Source: Mytilisepta virgata
Lineage: Eukaryota > Mollusca > Bivalvia > Mytilida > Mytilidae
DNA: 64,000 nt
Assembly (NCBI GenBank): GCA_028015205.1
Contig: CM051520.1
Location: 63,868,694-63,932,693, forward strand
Direction: 5' to 3'
Part shown: positions 34,648 through 49,600 of the stretch, in pieces
How the letters are laid out: each line of letters starts with the position of its first letter
Numbering within the stretch: the first letter of the stretch is position 1
The notes under the pieces: model-generated
Told to the model about the DNA's origin: nothing
The model's input: only the letters and a program-made list of their open reading frames with translations
Databases searched by the model: none
Program-made: the position numbers and the translations under genes

Positions 34648-37600
34648 GTATCTTACATTGTCATGATAGTATTAACCACTTTTTTATTTATCTGCTAAAA
34701 TTAGGTAGGAGTTTAAATAAATTTTCGAGATAATACTTGTATATAACAGAATACAAAATTATCATTTTTAATCGATTATATAACAGTATTTTAAGCATGG
34801 AAATTATTTGACTAATCGTACATAAAGATGTAATTGTTGCCGTCCATGCCGGTTCGTTTAAAATATGAACTTTTACAATGTACAAAAACAACTACATGTA
34901 CATGTATAAATACAAACAGGATCGGATGGTTCAAAATGAAACCTTAAATAGACTTTAAAATTTTGTACGAAAGGAAAATACTACATGTATGTAAAATATC
35001 TATATTTAATTTATTTTTAACAGGACACTCACTTCTAAAGGGTTTATATATTATTCCAAGTATTATTGTTGTTCGATTGATAATGTGGAGGAAAATGGAT
35101 ACTGCAAAGGTAATTAGAATCAAGTATACTTGTCCGTCAAAAATACGCCAATCAGACTAAATTAAAAAAATATTTCCACAAATGGATTTTAAATATTGGC
35201 CGTTATATAATTACGATTTTTTTAGGATTGTAACTAAATAATGTATATTAGAAGAGTGTAAGGGGCAAATGTTTATAATTGTCCCGTCACTGGATTATAT
35301 ACTGCTTAAATGATTTTTTTGCAAAATGCTTCAGATCCCATTTTTAACATTAAACAGTTTTACGTTGCAGGATGAAAAAATATAAACATTGTAGTAAATA
35401 TTAACAGTTATTGAGTGGTTGTTTGGGGGAGTATGTAGATGTAAAGAAGCGCTTCTCCGAGGGGAATATATTTTTCAATACATCTTCATAAATTTTCTAT
35501 TATGCAGAAACAACCCACAACTTTCTGCAATGGCCTCAATTCCGTGCTTTAAAATGTTCTTATTATAAGAATCAAACATCCTGAAATACAATAGATACAA
35601 TATTTGTCGGACTCTAATTTTTGCTTGTGTACTCAGTTGTGCTTGATATATACTTTGTGTCAATTCCTTTTACTGATCAAATCTTATTATCAACGGGAAA
35701 CGTACTGAGATTTTCGAAGAGGTGGACTATGATTGCATGTTTTTGGAAATCTGAAGTCTTGCTCATCATGCTCATGTCGATAACATGATCGCGGATGATT
35801 TGGAGGGACACATGATGTAAATTTTAATGACAATTCTTTGGTCGACAATTGGCCTTAAGAACAACTAAAACTTGTAATTTTATGCAGAATGTCAGGTTGG
35901 TTATACACCTCACAACCAATCCTCGTGTAAAAAATGTGATGACAACACATATGGTCTGCGTTGTAACGGAAGTTGTAGATGTCAGAAATTTCAGAGGTAT
36001 GTATAATATTTAATGACATTACCTTTCATTCACAGAAAAATGTTTATATTGATTAACATGATTAATATGAGAGTTTCGAAAAAATGATAAATTACCATGG
36101 TTGTTGAAATACTACTTCTGATAGATAGCTTTAACAGTAAGAAGGTCTAACGTCGCCAAAACTTCTAAATTGGGACAATGATTAACAGATTAATGTAAAG
36201 CAATTGTCTGACTTTTTGGAGCAACATATATTGCGTCATAGGTTAATAATTTTCACAACTTTTGAAACTGTTTTAATACATGGATATCTTCAAAATCAAA
36301 TAGCATGGTTATTAGTGGGAGACTCCAATGCCTGATTTAGAATTGGCTTGAACTGTTGGATGTCTGGATGGATGAGCACACTCCATATATAAGGAACTAG
36401 AAAATGTACAGATTCTCTCCAGAATCTTTACTTACATATATCAGCTTGACCATTGTCTGTTTTCTACCATAAAAATCTGGTATAAACATATTCCATTAAA
36501 AAATTACGAGTTCAAAGAAATATCCCTTGGAAAATCGAAAAAATACATTGATTATTGTAATTATCAGTAATTCCCATTTTTTTTCTAAAATCTAATACAT
36601 TATTGCAACCAGTGTATTGGGGTTCATTTGACGGAATCATTTGATTTGATATTTTTCATCCGCAATTTCAAAGCTGAATGTTACATGGCTCAAAATTCAG
36701 GCTTGTTTTCACCAAAGTCTAATGTGATATTGAATATGATCCAATTTCATGTGGATTATGTACACTATTAATTAAACATTCCTATTTTGTGTTATTTCCG
36801 AAGGCCGTATTTAGTATTTGGAACTTTTGGAAAAATATATACATTTTTGTACCAACTGGTATATCCCTGGAACGTTTACAAGATATGCGTATGCTAATTA
36901 CTCAATCTTGTTCATATATGGGTCATTTTCCAAAAATGTGCATTATTTTATCTATCCTGTTACCTATTTAAGAGAATATTTTTACTATCAATAGGCAAAC
37001 TGAAAAATATGTTGCCTATTTCTCAAAGGTGCGCTAGTGGCCTTTCAGAAAACAATAAAAAAATATTAAATTTCCTTGTATTAAAAAGAAAAAAAATATC
37101 ACTTAATAGTGCGTCCTGAAAGAAAACGTCTAAAAAGATTTTCGAATCCTGTAAAAAATACTACAATCAACGCAAAACCAAATGAAGCACTTCCTTATAT
37201 TCGGTTTATATTAGACTTTTGAATCATTCCAACACTTAGTTCCTTTATTACATATAATTTGATTAAAAGGCATTTTTATATGGTAACAGGAACGGACATC
37301 GAAGGTTTACAGATACAATTTGCCTATCCTGTTACCAAACCGAGGTAACATTACAGGCAGTAATAGGATAGTCAAAATTATATGTTTATTAATTCTATTG
37401 CTAATAAACAGCTCCCCGTACATCCGTGTTTGTTTTATATTTGAAAACATGTGCAATATCAAATATCATTTTCAAATATTTCATTAGTATTATATATGCG
37501 TATTTATTTATCTATTTTTCTTAAATTAGTATATCCTTTTTCTTTATTCAAGTAATAGGACAGACAGCAACAGGATAGACAAAGTTATATATTTATTGAT

Positions 37601-40600
37601 TCTATTGCAAAATTACAGCTCCCGTTACTTCGGTGTTTGGTATCGTTCTTTGTTTCAAAACAGTTAGAGACCCTTGTATCATTTACAGAAAAAGAAGTTT
37701 CATGAAAAACTCATATATATGAGTTTAATCTGTGACATTTGTCGTAAACCATTTATTTATGTTATGATTTATTTTCATTATTTGTAGATGTGATCATATC
37801 AAAGGATGCATACCCATCGATAATGGTAGGTTTTAATAATAAAAAACATAAATATTGGTTCATTTTGAAACGTATTTTGCCGTCTAATAGATTATATTAC
37901 AAATAAATTGTGGAAGGAGTACAATAAATTTTAAGTATTTGACTTAAAATATACGGAGTTACAATTAAAATAATAGCTCCTGAAAGAACAAACTTGAAAT
38001 AAGTAAACAACAGCTATAGATACAAGAACAGCCATAGTAATTTTTAATCAGTGAAAACATATGTCACGAAGCTATTATTATGGCACGCTATTGTTATATT
38101 TATTCAATTTCGAGATATCTTATTTAGTTAAATAAGATATCTCGAAATTGAATAAATATAACAATAGCGTGCCATAATAATAGCTTCGTGACATATGTTT
38201 TCACTGATTAAAAATTACTATGGCTGTTCTTGTATCTATAGCTGTTGTTTACTTATTTCAAGTTTGTTCTTATTAAATATATAAGATATCTCTATAAGTT
38301 AATACGATATCTCTATTAATTTATAAGATATCTTATTAACTAATAGAGATATCTTATAAATTAATAGAGATATCTTATAAATTAATAGAAATATCTCATA
38401 AACAAATAGAGATATCTTATAAACTTATAGAGATATCTTATTTAACTGGTTATAAAGATATCTTATTAAATATATAAGATATCTCTATAAGTTAATACGA
38501 TATATCTATTAATTTATAAGATATCTTATTAACTATATAAGATATCTTTTATATAGTTAATAATATAGATATCTTATTTACTTAATAATATATCTTATAA
38601 ACTAATAGAGATATCTTATAAACTAAAAGAGATATCTTATTAACTAATAGAGATATCTTATTACCTAATAGAGATATCTTATTAACTTATAGAGATATCT
38701 TATTTACTTTCAAATTAAATAAGATATCTTATAAAAATTAAAGATATCTTAATACTTAATAAGATATCTTGTTAAATAAATAAGATATCTTGGAATTTGA
38801 ATAAATATAAAAACGGCATGCCATATATTATACTCAAAAATTTATTCAGACACGCAAGTTTGTATTAAGAACCCTCAATTGAACACCTTTCGGCCTTTCA
38901 TAGTTTTTATCACGACCAAAATTGACAATGGGTAATCAACAAAGATGTTAAAACGGAAAATGAGTTTATCCCGAAGTAGGCAATAAATCAGCATCATATC
39001 CTTTGTTATGGACATCCAGGGAGAATTAATCTAGATATTTTCTTAATCTTCAATCGTGTAAAGTATGTCATTGCTTGATGTTTTTCTTGTGGTAATTTAT
39101 AACTATTATGTTATTGAACACATCAAAGTCCGTTGATATTCTACGCTCTTTTCTTCCAACATTCTGTCACTTACGATCTTATAAGATAAGTTGATGACAA
39201 ATAAATATAATTAAAACTTATAAAATTTTCAATCGAACAGACATACTAATTTTTCTACAATGGCTTAATACAATTAAAAGGCTGAATATATTCGCAATTA
39301 ATGGTATAATATAAGAGACGTTCATACAAAGACATAACATGCATTGGACAAAGGTTCTTGTGAATGAACAACGCTTTTACTTTGTCATGCCGACAACTCA
39401 GAGAAAACTTTCACATGTAATGGATGTTAAAAACAACATATTTTACTTTTTTGCCATGCTTTGTTAATTATTGATTTCAGTGAAATTGAATGACAGTTGT
39501 GTGAGATGTATCAATAAATTGCAAAATTTACATTTCTAAAATACACTGTCTGAATGTATCTGGCAAGTTCGCAGTTCAAGTCTATAACATTAAAGAAATA
39601 TACCCAGTCCACATTAAGATGTTTTTGGTAACAGACTTTGTATATGTATACTGCCCGGCCTTGTTTGGCATGTACTGGTTATTAACTTCTTTATTCGGTG
39701 TTATGTAAAGCGTTAGAAAACCTCCTATAGTTGTCTAAATCTCTGTTAATTTCACACGTTTATGCCGGTACTATAGGTATGGGGAAGATAGAGAATGTCT
39801 TGTTTACGTTGACAAATGCACACACATGAACATTTTACATCTGATCATGCTAATGTTCACATCTACACGTATCTCTTTCGTTATACACCTATAAACTCAA
39901 GAAGCTATACTGTGCTTCAAGAAATAACATACTTGTACCTATTTCAAGATCAGTGAATGTCGGGGGTATAAGAAAGGGATTTAAAGTATTATTTTATCAG
40001 TTAAATTTTGATATTTTCTCTTAAATCAAAGGACGCAATAAACCAAAGATTCCTAGGTGGTCCTTTGTCCACTGATATTGTCGATAAAGCGAGATGGCCT
40101 TCGCAACTGAACATGCTTTAATACTGTTAATATAGTGTTGTTACTTTGGTGCTGATCTGTCATCCAAGGTGACCATCATTTTGGGACTTAGTTTAACATA
40201 GAACCCTATGGGCAATACATGCAAAATCTTCTTCTAGAGAACCGCTGAATGGATTGAAACGAAAATTGGCATGAATGTTCCTGATGAGGTGCTGACCAAA
40301 TATTGTTGGTTTTTTGCCGATCTGTTATCCAAGATGGCAGCCAGTAGCCGACTTAGTTTAACATAGAACCCGGCTATAGAATATACATACAAATATCTTT
40401 TTCTAGAAAAAGGATTGAAACGACATATGAGACTCTATGCGAAATACATCCAAAAATCTTCTTTAGAGAACCACTGAATGGATTGAAACATAGCATGAAT
40501 GCACCTTATGAGGGGTTTACCAAGTGTTGTTACTTTGGTGCTGATCTGTCATCTAATGTGGCCGCCAGCGAGGGAATTAGTTTAACATAGAACCCTATGT

Positions 40601-43600
40601 GAAATACATACAAAAATCGTCTTCTAGAGAACCGCTGGATGGATTGAAAAGAAACGTGGCATGGATGTTCTTTATGAACTGCTGACAAAGTGTTGTTACT
40701 TTGGTGCCGATCTGTCATCCATGATGGCCGCCAGGAGAAGACTTATGATTCTATGGGAATTACATACAAACGGCTTCTTCAAATTACTGAATGGATTGAA
40801 AGCAAGCATGGCAGGGTGGTAATCTCAAGGTCTTTTAGCAATGAAAAATGGAAAATATTTGGTGAGCGATGCAGCCTCTAATTTTAAATCTCCAACAGGC
40901 TTGCAAGATAAAGTTAGGGGCTGAAACAATATAAACAAGATCATGTCCAACTTTTTTATGCCCCGACCACCAATATTGATGGGGTATATAGAGTTACTCT
41001 TGTCCGTAAGTACGTACGTACGTCCGACCCATGTGGTTAAGTTTTGCGTTCAGGTTCTTTTGTTTGGAACTAAGCATATTGCACCAATAAAAATTCATCA
41101 GTGGATGTGTCTTGGGTAGAACTGAGCACTCATACAATAATTAGGTCATTATGACCTACATTTTATGCTTGAGTGGCTCTGGTTAAGTTTTGCTTTAAGG
41201 TTTATTTCTTTGGAACTAAGCATGGTGTATCATTGAAACTTCATCCGTGGATGTGCCTTGGGTAGTACTGGGCAGTCCATACAAGAATTGGGTCATTATG
41301 ACCTACATTTTATGCTTGAGCGATTTTGTTAGGTTTTGCATTTAGGTTCATTTTTTGGGAACTAAACATAGTGTATCAATTAAACTTCATCAGTGGATGT
41401 GCCTTAGGTAGTATTGAGCATTCATACATGATGACCTACATTTTGGTCGGGGCATTCGCGTCTTACAGACCCAATTTCAGTTTACATTTACTTACACATA
41501 CAATGTATAAACATTCAAGAAAGAATGATTAAATATTATTTGTTTATTCATTTAGAACCATCCAATTCAAATTCAGTTGATGTGGTACGGCTAAGCAATG
41601 AAGGCCACGAAGGGGTTACAGGTTTTCATCGATTCTGAAAATCAAACCTTTATGGGACAACAATTGGAAATTGTATTTCTTTATTCGGTAGTATCTTCGA
41701 ATTAAATTATTAGACCTGAAAAGTCCAATATATTATATAGGACGGCATATTGTCAATGATTTTTTTTATATAAAATCCAAAATACACAAACGTTTAACAA
41801 AAGGAACAATGTTTTTGTTTCTTTCGTTTTGAAGACACGACTAAGCGTTAAACGAAGAGAAACCATCTCCACAATATCGCGCGAACATACCAGTTTTAAG
41901 CATAGTTTTGAGCGGAAATCTCCTCTAAGCGCATCTATACTATTTAAAGACATAGCTGCAATGTTGTTCAATTTACAACTTTATTCCTGTTTGTTTGATT
42001 GTTTTGGATTTTAATGGTTGTGCTTATTAAATCATCATTATATCTTGAACTGGTTTTCCAACACTTTGATCTCGAGCATTGCTGATGAGTTGTCAATCAT
42101 CGAAATGGCCATACAGTGCATCAAATTTATTTCGGTATTTTGTGATACGTTTTATTACTGCCAATGGGTCTATGTCACTGCTGGTGGACTGTATGTCCCC
42201 GAGGACATTATCAGCCCAGTAGCCAGAATTTTTGTTCTGGCATGATTCATTACTCAAATGCCGATCAAAATTTGTCAAATTATCAGATATTTCTAAGACT
42301 CTTCCTGTTGATGCAGAGGTAACCCTTAGTTGAGTTTGGATTCCTGTTTGTTTTAATTGTTTTGGATTTTAATGGTTGTGCTTATTAAATCACCATTATA
42401 TCTTTAACTGGTTTTCCAACACTTTGATCCTGAGCACTGCTGAGTTGTCAATCAACGATATGGCCATACACTGCATCAAATTTATTTCGGTATTTTGTGA
42501 TACGTCTTATTATAACAGGCAAATAAGTCTAAAATAAATTGCCCGGCTATCACATAGTGAAGTCCTAAAACCTGGACGACAATTAATACAATCTATGGGC
42601 ACATCGTGTTATAGATTAGATAACTTGGTATTACGATATGCATTAGGCAAATAAAACGGATGTGTTCTGATTTCAACATTCAATGTCTTAGACTCTGCTA
42701 ATGAGATATAAATTGTATTCAAAATTATTTTTATTTAATGCTATTTTAAACCCTATGCCACGAAGAAAAAGGCAACAATATACACTTTCCTAGAAATTAA
42801 AGGAGCAATGTGGCATAATTATCAAAGAAATGAAATTTGTAAATTAAATCAACTGTACAAAATTAGATCGTGTAAGGCCGTAAAGAACAGGCTTTTCCAA
42901 CCAACCGAATTCAGGTGAATTTCAATGGACAGAAAAATACAGTGTATATAGTTATTGTTACATTAAAAGTGAAGTATATTTAATAATTAGCCAATGTTAT
43001 TATGAATATTATATATTATTACTCTTCCTGTACAAACCTTTCATTAGAATTGCAATTGTATATTATTTGAACCTGTTTTCATAAGGAACAATTAGGGTTG
43101 TAGTAATATGCGATGGTACTATGCCTAATGGGCTGGGCTATGTATATTTAGGTGGAATAAAATGTATCCCAAAATACCTCAATAAATTTGATGCATTGTA
43201 TGGTCATTTCGTTGACCGATAACTCATCAGCAGTGCTCTAGATCAAAACGTTGGAAATCCGGTTAAAGATATAATGATGAATAAATAACCCAAACAAATA
43301 AAACAATCAGGAATCCAAACTGAGCTAAGGGTTACCTCTGCATCAACGGAAAGAGCCTTAGAACCTTCTGGTAATTTTTGTAAAAAGTTGAATTTAGATC
43401 TTATTTGATATGATTATCTATGCGCTTAATACAGTGTAATTGAAACTTTGCATATTGATGTTCCAAATCAACAACTTCAAGTAGCGTTCTTGATCGTCTG
43501 TTGACAACCGAATAGGAAAATGTCCAGATTTTGGACATGAAACAAATCCGAACAGGAAAAACGCTTCATTTTTTCGCAATTCTGTACATTCTGAAGGAAG

Positions 43601-46600
43601 CAATACCATATTTTTTTACAGTTACTTAGTATATGAAAAACATTTAAAGTAATATTTATATTGTACACTTTTAAGTTCAGGTATAAAAGGGGTTGATCCA
43701 CAAGACAAGCTTCAAATCAATGAATAGGACAAGAGTAATGCTAACAATTATACTGTGTTATCTATACAATATGCCAAAATATGTCCGCGAGTAAAACGCA
43801 CAATAACCCCCCACCCCCTCCCCCGTCCTTTCGGGTCGTGCATCTTGCCGTCTGACCTTTTGACGTAATTTGGCATATATATATCATGGATAATACAATA
43901 TTATTGTATAAATATGTATGATCAAACATTTTTGCATTTTTATCAGCTTTCAGTCTAAAAGTGAAAACCGATACATTACTCCAGATTCTAAAACATATTG
44001 ATTAACACCATACTGAAGAGTAGTAAAAAGCCCGATGTCGTGCCTATGTATGGGCTGCGTTGATACATGTAATTAAGGAAAGTAATACATTTTTTTTTCG
44101 TATAAGACAAGGTGAAATCAAACATCAAAGTGCTAATCTACATTATATGCACCGGAAGTCTTGCAACGAGTTTGAAAACTGTTGATGAATGGAAATAGAA
44201 ACTACGATCCTACCATAGCTGAGGACGAGGCAGAAATGCATCGAAGCGATAGTGTGTATGACCTCATAGACGAAAAAAATATGGTACAGATACAGCAACA
44301 TCCATAGATGTTATTACAGGAGAAATCCAAACTGTAAAAATATGTTTTGTATATTATTTGTGTGTTTTCGAAATATTTTAGTAACATTGTTTTAAAATGT
44401 ACTTTGCAGAAACTATCAGTCATGACCCATGTGTGGTGCATGTTTCAAATTGTTATTATATGTTGTATAGATGAAAATCATAATACTGATACTTGTATTT
44501 TTCCCCATTACTACCATGACTACATGTAAAAGGCGAAATGACTATTTTGCCATCGAATCACTATATTTCCATCGAATGCATAACAATTATTCGAAAATGC
44601 TAAAATATGGCAATTCGTTCTTTTAAGATCCTAACTTTAAATACAGTGAGCTGAAGAAAAATTTTTAATACTCCAGATATGTAGAATGACAAATTTTTAA
44701 GAGGAAATCAACCATTTAAACTTATAGGTGTAGATATTTTCCCACAAAACTTTAACAAAAAAATAGACAATAAGTCTTGTTAGCAGGAAATAAAAATCGA
44801 TATTCTGATTCACAGATTTTCGGGAAAACAGTTTATGTAAAAAAAAAATCAAACATAATACACGTATCCTCATTTAAATCAATATGTCTCCAAAGTTTCC
44901 GGCTAGAAAATCGAAACTGATCTTTTAATAGTATGGTACATCCTTCAAATTAATGTAAATTTCTGGGATACATAAAATTCATATTTTTCCACTAAAATAA
45001 ACAAAATATTTAAGCTTTTCTCATCAAAAGAACAAACATTGTAAATAACTCTGTATGTATAGATACTGTACAGGGCAAGAAAATGGAAGCACACATTTTG
45101 GATCGAAAATTTATCATGTCTATTGAGTCAAAGTTAAGATAATATAAAAACTTAAGACTTGATCATGCTACTCTTGGCAAACTTGGTTAATATTGTCCGA
45201 TAAACAAAAAGATCTTAAATTTCCGAAGACGCGATTACTTTGTTGGCAAGCAGAGTTTGTCAATACAACATTCCACTGACACTTCCACAAAATTATGGTG
45301 TCCCTTATTTGTCCTATCAAAAAGGTTTAAAAATGAATATAGTACGATCTAGTCAACTGGTTCAAGACACACTCTTCTGTAAAATTATCTTTGAATGTCT
45401 TATCTAAATATGTGTTGGCTTTGGTCGCGACATCGTATTCTGCAGGTAGGGTCATATATTTTCAAAAAGTACAATTGCTTTCGTGATTGGTCCCTATTGG
45501 CTCAGTGCATTTAGAGTCAAGCAAACGAATCCGTGGGACGTATGCAAGTTTTGTCACGGAAAGTCTGAACCGTGTTCCCTGTAAAGATGTATTTGATCTT
45601 ACTTTCAGCTTGTTGAAATGCAAACAATAATGATAGGAATTCTTCAAAAATATAAAATCAGATAATGAAATGTGTGGGGAAAATAGAAGACTTGCAGTTC
45701 AGAGTTTAAAATACTAAAATTGCCAGAAATATAATAAAATTTGACACACCAAATTTGTTGTCACAATTTCTTGCACTTTAAAAGCAATGATGGTCGTGTT
45801 TTTTTATGAATACCACACAATTTAAGTGATTGAAGCCAATATAATATATTATAAGATGAACTGAAATTAAATCTTATAAAACAGGTTTACCTTATTAAGT
45901 TATTTTTTAATACATTGCTGAATAAAGTAATGTTTTACAGAATTAAAAGCAACCGTGATTTTTCATAAACCTATTGACGTACTTTATAGGGATGTGATTA
46001 CACTCGAAGGCACACAATCTGCTATCATATGTCCTTGCCAAAATTAAAATTTTACAACATAGCATCTACAAAATTTATGTTCAATTCTAGATTAACAAGG
46101 ATTTATGTATCTCTGAAAACCGTTTAATAATTCAATAAAAAATTTTTACCTCAGAATGTTTTGTTGTTTTCATAAGGGAACACCACGTTATATTATTTAT
46201 TGTCTTGTAACTGAATGGCATACTGGTTCGAAAATCTTTGTCTAGAAACCGGTGCTCAAAACTAAAGAAATGCCAAATAATCTAATGAAGACAGAATTCA
46301 AAACGCACCAGGAAATGTAGAATTAAGCCCCATCTCAATATAGAAATAATTGTAAATTAATTTGCTACCAAAACAGTTGTGAGTTTGGATCTTAATCTCA
46401 GATGGACCATCTGTTAAAAACAAACTACAAGAGTAATTGTTCGAAAGGGTTATACCTTGATATTTTGGAATTAGTTAATAGTACACAATATGCGTCTTGC
46501 TGACAATCATGCTAATGGGTACACCTAAATATGAGGTATTTAGGTGAAGGAACGAAAGAAAATAAATATTTAAAACTATTCAATGCAGTAGCAATAAACA

Positions 46601-49600
46601 CGAGTGACGTTGAATCTTCACGTTTGATTGGTTAAAATTGCATAGTATTTATTTTATGTATTTTATAAAATAACTTATTTTCACAATGATATAAATGTTT
46701 GTTATGGAAATCTTTTTCAGATAATCACGGGTCGGGAACATATATTAAGCCTACTTTAACATGTTTTAAACATAAATCTTGAAAATAAACGAAGATACAT
46801 AGGTTTCATTCCCATTATTAACCTTGCTTGTCAAGCAAACTCTTTGAAGCAGATTCTCCAATAGGGAAATTTCTGATACACTCAAACCAATTCAAATATT
46901 GTCTAAGACCAAGAAACAGTTCAGAATGGAAAAACAAAACTGAAAGGGGAGACAATCCGAAAACAAAGACATTCATATCTAACATGTAATTTTCATCCTG
47001 TTTCAAATACAATTTTGAGAAAAAAGTAATGTCGTTCGGAATTAGAAAATACAGAAAAAGTGAAAAACACTAGCCGGTGGGAAGAAAACACACTGTGAAA
47101 TACACTGCAAAATACGTCAGTTTTTATAATTTCTTAATAAGTAGAAAACAGTACTTCAAATTATCTTTTATTTAAATGGTTGTACCAGAGAAGCATATGA
47201 GGTTTTCTTGATAGAAAATGCACTTTGTAGTCTTGTAAACACTGATCCATCAGTCCGAGTTCCGACATTCTATGAAGATGTTGAAGGGCAATTGCCGAAA
47301 CTGCCACTTAAACAAAGAGTCTGAAAAATGATAACGTATACAATATATGATTTATCAAGGCAAACATTTTGCACGCATTGACATAAATATCGCTGTATCT
47401 GACAAGAATCAAACCTATGCAAATGTTTGAATAATTAAAGAAAATGTTTGAAAATGTTTAAAATGAAATAGCATTTATCATGGAATCTATATGTTGTTAT
47501 AGAATTTTTAATGTTGTAAATTAAAATACGAAAAGGAAATTTCAACAACACGTTCAAAATATAATTCATGACTATATTCTGTATATACAGGGAGACTAAT
47601 TAATGTTTTCGAATCTCTTTTTATTTCTTTCGTTAGTTGTATTTGTATCTATGTTTTTGTACATACACACGTATACTTTTAATTTTACACTTAAATAAAT
47701 GAAAGGGATTTCAAATGTGGCAACAATAACGCCACATGAAACGTAGTAAAAATTATTCCAAAACATATCATATCTGAATAAAACTCCTTGCCTTTGAAAG
47801 GATTTAAATCCACTCCTGTTTTTTACAAGATTAATTTGTATGACTCGTTTTATATTTGTTACTTCTAATCAATCTATGGTTTTCTTGTTCCTCTATTTAC
47901 GTTGTCGGAAATTCACCCTGTGAAATCCATTTAACTTTTTGTTCTGATATATTCAATTTAAATTTCAGTCTCACTCTCGACTCAGGCCAATATTACAGAA
48001 CCCCCAATGGAACTAGAAACGTCACATTCAACAGACAGAACCACAGGTAATTCAAACATCTCTAACTTCAACGAGTTATTGGTATTGACGGTTGACATGG
48101 TTTACGCAGTATGAATCGTATCGTAAAATGGGATAACAAAACGAAACGTGAGGGTAAAAAATAACATGAACAAGCAATCTGCAAAAGTGGGAATTTTTCA
48201 TCCGTAAGAGAGACTATTACGATAAATCAATAAAGATACTGATTTGAAGCAGATATAGAAGTTGCATATTCTAACTGGCAGTTGATGATCCTTAGTAAAT
48301 TAACAGAAAAATATACGTGATTAAGATTTTATATTTTGCATATTTTTCAAGGCTCTACTGTATATTTCAAATGGGTGCTGACGGTTCTTAGGCGTATGAA
48401 GTAAATTAACAGAAACTATAGGATATTAAATTTTGTAGATTTGTGAAAATAAAACAGCACCAATCCATATTCAAATATATAATGTAAAAGTAAACTGAAA
48501 TTGTAGGAAAACAATACACTTTGCAATAAAACCGATACATTAGTATGAAACCGCTTACAGTGTTCTATTTTGAAAGATCTATAGACCACCTTCATAATTG
48601 TGCATATTTCAGAAATGACTTCTATCATACACAACATGTATGAAATAAATGATGATGATAGCATCCTGAAAGGTACAGTTTGTATATGTACATGTATGGT
48701 TACCAATGGTTTATTGTAGAAAATTAAGATACTTTCAAATTCAAGTCGAACGTCGACCGATTGAAGAAGGAAAAAACATGTTCTATTTGTTTCAATTTAC
48801 ATTGTCTCATTGAAACATAAAATGAAATAAATAAGGCAATAGATAGGCATTTTACTACAGGTTCTGGTGGCTTGTAAATCTCTTACGTCACAAATGACCC
48901 TATATATAGATACATTGGTGGATATTGTCCATTAATACATGATGAAATGGTTTTAAAAATAGGTTTTTGACTATCTCAAGGGTAATTTGTTAAGGCATAT
49001 CTAATGGTTTATAATATTTGGGGTTTTATTTCTTTTTGGCTTTCAAAAGTTTTCGAGCGTATCTGGTAAAGGTTGATCTAGAAATGCGCACTGTATGCAA
49101 TTAATTGGTGTCCGGCTTAATAGTCAACCAATTTATGTTGCATGAAGACTGCAAATTATAATCAGGTGCATGAGCGATACAGCAAAATCTTTTAAATGTC
49201 AATAACTTTTTTTCAATCGCCCAATTCCATTCTTAACAAAACGAAAAACGCAAAAGAAAAATAAAACAAAATTCTTTTAGATCGACGCAAGTTTGTAGCG
49301 GTTATATGGACTGTCATTTATTTCCTTATCAATAATGTATCTGTAATATAATCCTGTCTATCATCTGGAAACTCCTTTTCGAAAATATTCAAAACACATA
49401 ATTGAAATAATGTTAAGATATCTCTCATATTTTCAATTTTCTACTCGCAGTGTATAAATATATCTTAAAATATAACATCGACGTGTATCAAATGAATGTG
49501 ACGTTTTAAGAACAGGCCAAAAAAGTTTGAAGTTGCGACATTTTCAAATGATGCACCTATCACTAATTCAAATGTTAAATTTTAGTAAAGCTACGCAATA

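Noticed and set aside
38105..38795. CRISPR-like array suggested by regularly spaced short repeats
   Set aside because: The genome is eukaryotic, the repeats are variable AAGATATCTT palindromes, the spacers are AT-rich and repeat-like, and the ends are transposon-type TIRs.
41753..42245. Open frames of 60-75 codons near 41.8-42.2 kb
   Set aside because: They fall in the direct/inverted repeat block shared with 6335-7660 and are not preserved between the copies.
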